Positions 60,051-64,000 of a DNA stretch of 64,000 nucleotides are shown piece after piece. Below the pieces are notes generated by a model. It worked only from the letters and a program-made list of their open reading frames with translations. It made no database searches and was not told the origin of the DNA. The position numbers were made by a program, and so were the translations under genes. Source of the DNA: DATJLY01 sp963729295 (lineage in GTDB: Bacteria > Pseudomonadota > Alphaproteobacteria > ATCC43930 > CGMCC-115725); the NCBI GenBank assembly GCA_963729295.1, contig CAVSNJ010000028.1:434001-498000 (forward strand), read 5' to 3'. The stretch's first letter is position 1; each line of letters opens with the position of its first letter.

Positions 60051-61166
60051 ATGGCCGAAGAGAAACCGCCGTTCCGCGCCGATCATGTCGGGAGTCTCCT
60101 GCGCCCGCCGAAGCTCATCGCGGCGCACGCAGCGGCCGCCGCGGGCAAGCTGCCGCCGGCGGAGCTGCGCGCGCTCGAGGACGAAGCGATCCGCGCGGCG
60201 GTGGCGATGCAGGAGCGCGTCGGCTTGCGCGCCGTCACCGACGGCGAGATGCGGCGCCACAATTGGCGCGACCGCTTCTTCGAGCGCGTCGACGGCTGGA
60301 GCCGCGAGCGCATCCCGAGCTCGTTCATCTTCACCGAGTATTCCGGCGAAGAGCGGCGCGGCATGCCGATCCCGACCGTCGTCGGGAAATTGCGCCGGCG
60401 CGAGAGCCTGACCGCGGACGATTTCGCGTTCCTGAAGCCGCTCGTGCGGCAGACCGCGAAGGCGACGCTCCCCTCGCCCTCGGCCAATCACTTCTTCGCC
60501 GGCGACCGCGGCTTTGCCGGATCTCCCTATAAGAGCCGCGCCGAATTCTTCACCGATGTCACGACGATCTATCGCCAGGAAGTCGCCGACCTGGCGCAGC
60601 GCGGCTGCTCCTATCTGCAGATCGACGAGGTCCCGGTCGCGGTGCTGTGCGATCCCAAGAACCACGCGATCGTGCGTGCGCGCGGCGAGGATCCGGACGC
60701 GCTCGTCGGCGACTATATCGCCGCGATCAACGAGGCCGTGCGCGGCCGGCCGCCCGGCATGACGGTGTGCGTCCATCTCTGCCGCGGCAATGCCGGGCAC
60801 GGCCAGGCGAGTGGCGGCTATGACCCGGTGGCGCGGCGGCTGTTCGGCGAGCTCGATGTCGACGGCTTCTTCCTCGAATACGACACGCCGCGCGCCGGCG
60901 GGTTCGCGCCCCTGGCGAGCGTGCCCAAGGGCAAGAAGGTCGTGCTCGGCATCATGAGCACGAAACTGCGCGAGCTCGAAGATGCCGACGCGGTGAAGCG
61001 CCGCATCGAGGAGGCCAGCCGCCATCTCGATCTCGCCCAGCTCTGCCTCTCGCCGCAATGCGGCTTCGCCTCGAGCTTCCAGACCGACCGCATGACGGAG
61101 GGCGACGAGGAACGGAAGCTCGCCCACCTCGTACGCATCGCGCGTGAAACGTGGGGCGAAGCGTGA
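60051..61166 (+). CDS. MetE C-terminal-domain-like zinc methyl- or alkyl-transferase
   Basis: A 371-residue protein homologous to the catalytic C-terminal barrel of cobalamin-independent methionine synthase, without the N-terminal half. The zinc ligands are apparent: His and Cys in VHLCRGN and a later Cys in LSPQCGFAS. The start FRADHVGSLLRPP and end matching LCLSPQCGF are family features. Such short proteins include methyltransferases for aromatic O-methyl groups and epoxyalkane-CoM transferases. Next to O-demethylation-type Rieske genes it might take methyl or alkyl groups from a substrate, but this is inference. GGAGGAAAG precedes the ATG at 60051. Confidence 0.82.
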   Translation: MAEEKPPFRADHVGSLLRPPKLIAAHAAAAAGKLPPAELRALEDEAIRAAVAMQERVGLRAVTDGEMRRHNWRDRFFERVDGWSRERIPSSFIFTEYSGEERRGMPIPTVVGKLRRRESLTADDFAFLKPLVRQTAKATLPSPSANHFFAGDRGFAGSPYKSRAEFFTDVTTIYRQEVADLAQRGCSYLQIDEVPVAVLCDPKNHAIVRARGEDPDALVGDYIAAINEAVRGRPPGMTVCVHLCRGNAGHGQASGGYDPVARRLFGELDVDGFFLEYDTPRAGGFAPLASVPKGKKVVLGIMSTKLRELEDADAVKRRIEEASRHLDLAQLCLSPQCGFASSFQTDRMTEGDEERKLAHLVRIARETWGEA

Positions 61167-61246
61167 CGGAATTGGGCGATCCGTCGGGCGGCGGGCAGCG
61201 TAAAAAGCCAGGAGACCCGGACCAAAGACCGCCCGCACGCCGGTAA

Positions 61247-61265
61247 CTGTCGGAAATCTTTACAG
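61247..61265. promoter_or_regulatory. Partly symmetric 19-bp site upstream of the PEP-CTERM gene
   Basis: CTGTCGGAAATCTTTACAG lies 55 bp before the start at 61320 and has CTGT/ACAG ends with an AT-rich centre, in an otherwise AT-rich leader. It may be an operator or promoter element for the PEP-CTERM gene. I recall TGTAAA...CCGACA-like boxes upstream of PEP-CTERM genes in other proteobacteria but cannot confirm this here. Confidence 0.3.
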
Positions 61266-61319
61266 TTGTCGCCGCGCCGAAAAAATAATCACTGTTTCTC
61301 AAAGGTTTAGGTTTATGGC

Positions 61320-62288
61320 ATGGAACATGCAGCACATCGCCTGATGACCCGTCCAATTCGCCATGTCCTCGTCCTCGGAACCGCGCTCGCCGGCTTCGGC
61401 TGGGCCTTGCCCGCCGCGCTCGCCGAAAGCGTTACGTACGACAACAACACCGAGGTCGCCTATTACAACGGGACCTCGCCTCAGGCTCAGAGCGGCGATG
61501 TCTATTGGGACAACACGCCGTCCAACGGCGGAATCGGCGGTGAACCGACCTTCTTCACGCCGTCCGTCACGGTCGGCATGACCACGAGCGGCAGCGGCGC
61601 GACCGAAACGTCCACGGTGACGATCTCATTCAGCACCGGTCTCTACAGCGGCAGCACCAATGTCGGCGGCACCAACGTCTACGCCGCCGACATCTTCATC
61701 GGCAGCGCCTCCTCGACCCCGAACGACAATTACACCTACGCGATCGCGCTCGGCTTCGACAGCGCCGACGGGGGCTATACGAGCGCGAACAAGGGCCTTT
61801 ACGCGATGAATACCACGTCCAAAAATCCCCTGACCGCCGACTATGACAACTCGCAGCAGGTATGGGGCAGCCGCACATCATACACTTATGGCGGCGAGTA
61901 CGCGCAGATCGGCGGCAATTGCGGCGTGAAGACGAATCCCACCTCCTGTTCCGGGAATGTGTCGCCTACCGTTCTTCTCGCCGATGGCGACAACACCAAG
62001 CAAGCAGCCACGGTCGGGGTCGACGGCAGCAGCACGTCGAGCGGCGCGGCCGACGGCACGCTGACCGTCACGATCACGGGCTTGACCTCGCTTCTTGCTC
62101 CGATCTTTGACGATTTCGATATATTCTGGGGCACCGGTGATTGCTCGAACGCCCCGATCTGGGAAGATGTCACGCTTGCGGATGCCGTGCCCGAACCTTC
62201 GACACTCGCGCTCCTGGCGTCCGCGCTCGGCCTTGCCGCCGCCTTTGCGCGCCGGCGCCGCCGCGCCCTGCCGCTCGCCCTCAGCTAG
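61320..62288 (+). CDS. PEP-CTERM secreted/surface protein
   Basis: A 322-residue exported protein with a signal peptide (about residues 14-35, VLVLGTALAGFGWALPAALA). The mature part has Ser/Gly/Thr/Asn-rich beta-strands, with two Cys in GNCGVKTNPTSC and two more later (DCSNAP). The C-terminus is a canonical PEP-CTERM sorting tail: VPEPSTLALLASALGLAAAF followed by ARRRRR. Exosortase (not seen here) should cleave and anchor such proteins, often with exopolysaccharide. The start ATG 61320 has no clear ribosome-binding site; ATG 61344 is an alternative. It is followed by a TPR gene of the PEP-CTERM system. Confidence 0.88.
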   Translation: MEHAAHRLMTRPIRHVLVLGTALAGFGWALPAALAESVTYDNNTEVAYYNGTSPQAQSGDVYWDNTPSNGGIGGEPTFFTPSVTVGMTTSGSGATETSTVTISFSTGLYSGSTNVGGTNVYAADIFIGSASSTPNDNYTYAIALGFDSADGGYTSANKGLYAMNTTSKNPLTADYDNSQQVWGSRTSYTYGGEYAQIGGNCGVKTNPTSCSGNVSPTVLLADGDNTKQAATVGVDGSSTSSGAADGTLTVTITGLTSLLAPIFDDFDIFWGTGDCSNAPIWEDVTLADAVPEPSTLALLASALGLAAAFARRRRRALPLALS

Positions 62289-64000
62289 CATCACCGCCGG
62301 CCCGTTCCACGGCGCAGGCCCCCTGCGCCCCCGTTCGCCCGCCCGCCTGAGCCGCGCCGCGCTCGCGCTCGCCACGCTCCTCTGGGCGCTCTTCGCGGCG
62401 CCCGCCCATGCCGCGCTCAACTCGCGCACCTACCAGGACGATCTCACGGCGGCGATCAAGCTCGAAGCCGCCGGCGACCTGCGCGGCGCGCTCGACCGGC
62501 TGCGCCGGGGCAGCGCGCTCTATCCGCGCAACTGGAACCTTCAGGTCGAACTGGCTCGGGTCTATCTCGCGCTCGGCAACTCGCCCGCGGCCGAGATCGA
62601 GGCGCGCAATGCCCAGCGCTCTGGCGCCATCGACGACGAGGTGACGCCCGTGCTCGCCGAGGCGCTGTTGCAGGAAAGCAAGCTCAGCCTCCTCATTACC
62701 AACATCGCGCCCGGCACGCGCGATCCCAAGTCCGAGGCGCTCGTGCGCGCCGCGCTCGGCATCGCCCATCTCGAGCTCGGCCAGCAGGATGCGGGCGAGC
62801 AGCTCCTGCGCGACGCGCAGCGGCTCGATCCCGGCGCCGAGCTGACCAAGCTCGGCACGGCGCAGATGCTCCTCTACCGGGGTGACATCGCCGGCGCCGA
62901 ACGGGCCTTCGACGCCGCGCGTGCGGCCAATCCCGGAGGCACCGACATGCTGCGCTTCGAGGCGAACCTGCGGCGCGTCAAGGGCGACATGGGGGGAGCG
63001 CTCGCCGTCCTCGACAAGATTTTGGCGGCCAATCCCGACGATCTCGGCGCACTCACGAGCCGCGCCAGCATCCTCATCGCGGAAGGCAAGCTCGACGACG
63101 CCACGAAGTCGCTCGATCATGCGCTCGACGTGGCGCCGGAAAGCATCGCGCCCAATTTCCTCAAGGCGGTGATCCTGACGCGCACGAACAAGATCAAGGA
63201 CGCCGACGAGTATCTGACCGCGATCAGCCAGTATTTCTCGTCGATTCCGAACGGCTACTACCTCGCCGGCGTCGTCAAGTTCGCGCTCGGTCAATATGCC
63301 GAGGCGCTCGACGACCTGTCGAAGTACTTGGCGCGGCGCCCCGACCAAATGGGCGCCCGCATCATCATCGCGACGATCTCCTTGAATCTGCACGATCCCG
63401 GCCGCGCCATTTCCGCGCTCGCACCCTATATCGACAGCAACCTCGGCAATGGCCGCGCCGTCGCGCTTCTCGCCAACGCCTATCAGATGGCCGGCCAGCG
63501 CGACAATATGGCCAACCTCTACGAGCGGGTGGCGGCGGCGCGGCCCGCCGATCCGCGGGCGCAGGTCAACGCGGCGCTAATCCGGCTCAGGAACGGCGAG
63601 ACCGAGGTCGGCATGAATTCGCTCGAGAAGATCGCCGCGACGCCGGCGGGGATCGACGTCGCCGGGCCGATCCTCACGCTCGGCGAGCTGCAAAACGGCG
63701 ATATCGCCAAGGCCGCGGGCACGGCCGAGGCGCTGGTGAAGCAGAACGGCAAAGATCTTGTCGCGCAGAACCTTCTCGGCGGCGTGCGGCTCGCACAGCT
63801 GCGCTTTGCCGATGCCGAGACGATCTTCCGGCGCATCATCGCCGCGGACCCCGATTTCCGTGCGGCGCGCATCAATCTCGCGCGCACGTATCTCGCCATG
63901 GGACGGCCGAAAGACGCAGCAAGGACGCTGCGCGATCTCGTGGCGCTGCAACCGAAAGACATCGACGCGAAAATCGCGCTCGCCGGCGCCATCGACACGG
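62245..64000 (+). CDS. TPR-repeat protein, PrsT-like (PEP-CTERM system), 3'-incomplete
   Basis: The frame is open from about 62245 to the window end and reads a tetratricopeptide-repeat protein: AIKLEAAGDLRGALDRLRRGSALYPRNWNLQVELARVYLALGN, then successive 34-residue helical repeats. The gene order (PEP-CTERM protein then TPR protein) matches the PEP-CTERM-associated TPR lipoprotein PrsT. A signal peptide is readable just before this (ALALATLLWALFAAPAHA, cleavage after AHA at 62409). The start is uncertain: there is no in-frame ATG or GTG; candidates are TTG 62245 (used as the outer limit), CTG 62323 and CTG 62347. The latter would give a normal-length signal peptide. About 530 residues of the mature protein are visible. 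Confidence 0.75.
   Translation, partial: MRAGAAAPCRSPSASITAGPFHGAGPLRPRSPARLSRAALALATLLWALFAAPAHAALNSRTYQDDLTAAIKLEAAGDLRGALDRLRRGSALYPRNWNLQVELARVYLALGNSPAAEIEARNAQRSGAIDDEVTPVLAEALLQESKLSLLITNIAPGTRDPKSEALVRAALGIAHLELGQQDAGEQLLRDAQRLDPGAELTKLGTAQMLLYRGDIAGAERAFDAARAANPGGTDMLRFEANLRRVKGDMGGALAVLDKILAANPDDLGALTSRASILIAEGKLDDATKSLDHALDVAPESIAPNFLKAVILTRTNKIKDADEYLTAISQYFSSIPNGYYLAGVVKFALGQYAEALDDLSKYLARRPDQMGARIIIATISLNLHDPGRAISALAPYIDSNLGNGRAVALLANAYQMAGQRDNMANLYERVAAARPADPRAQVNAALIRLRNGETEVGMNSLEKIAATPAGIDVAGPILTLGELQNGDIAKAAGTAEALVKQNGKDLVAQNLLGGVRLAQLRFADAETIFRRIIAADPDFRAARINLARTYLAMGRPKDAARTLRDLVALQPKDIDAKIALAGAIDT

Noticed and set aside
58563..61238. Extended form of the second Rieske oxygenase reading to 61238
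   Set aside because: The extra 450 residues are the antisense of the MetE-like gene; a good ribosome-binding site supports the start at 59873.

Overview
The window is 64 kb of very GC-rich bacterial chromosome with strong G/C third-position bias. It has dense ATGA/GTGA gene overlaps, several Rhizobiales-style intergenic palindromes, a 3-hydroxybutyrate dehydrogenase, a type II secretion operon and a PEP-CTERM/TPR pair. Together these suggest an environmental alphaproteobacterium, possibly near Hyphomicrobiales/Rhodospirillales; the genus cannot be fixed from the sequence. I see no rRNA, tRNA, CRISPR array, transposase or integrase.

Layout. (1) 1-1477: the 3' part of 3-hydroxybutyrate dehydrogenase and a patatin-like hydrolase. 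(2) 1504-8846: a type II secretion operon, gspE-F-H-I-J-K, then a 232-bp palindromic repeat region, then gspL-M and a short GspC/N-like protein; gspD and gspG are absent here. (3) 21740-8891 (minus strand): a tightly packed six-gene operon that reads as a trans-envelope electron conduit. In transcription order it encodes a cytoplasmic flavoprotein fused to two cyclic-nucleotide-binding domains and ferredoxin clusters, a five-helix cytochrome b with two H-x13-H helices, a membrane-anchored decaheme cytochrome with a cytoplasmic FHA domain, a double GlcG/HbpS-like protein, an outer-membrane beta-barrel, and a decaheme lipoprotein with an LVIVD beta-propeller. This is the most novel system in the window. 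(4) 24936-21873 (minus): an NTE-type patatin with a cyclic-nucleotide domain, an ACT-domain protein and a Sir2 deacylase.

(5) 25257-61166: a long mosaic catabolic island, mostly for aromatic or phenolic compounds. It holds an HpaI-type aldolase, five amidohydrolase_2/ACMSD-type genes (one frameshifted), two fumarylacetoacetate-hydrolase-family enzymes, an LLM flavin monooxygenase, a phthalate-dioxygenase-type reductase, two Rieske oxygenases, an HpaB-type flavin hydroxylase with an acyl-CoA-dehydrogenase-like partner, a two-domain VOC protein, a dienelactone hydrolase, two carboxymuconolactone-decarboxylase-family proteins, and a divergent pair resembling FerA (NDP-forming feruloyl-CoA synthetase) and hydroxycinnamoyl-CoA hydratase/lyase. 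No transcriptional regulator is recognisable in the island. A PrsW-type protease gene sits inside it between two 81-bp copies of the 3' end of a neighbouring gene, which looks like an acquired insert.

(6) 61320-64000: a PEP-CTERM secreted protein followed by a PrsT-like TPR protein that runs off the window. Several intergenic palindromes in regions 2 and 5 end in CTAG/CTCTA and supply the TAG stop codons of the adjoining genes.
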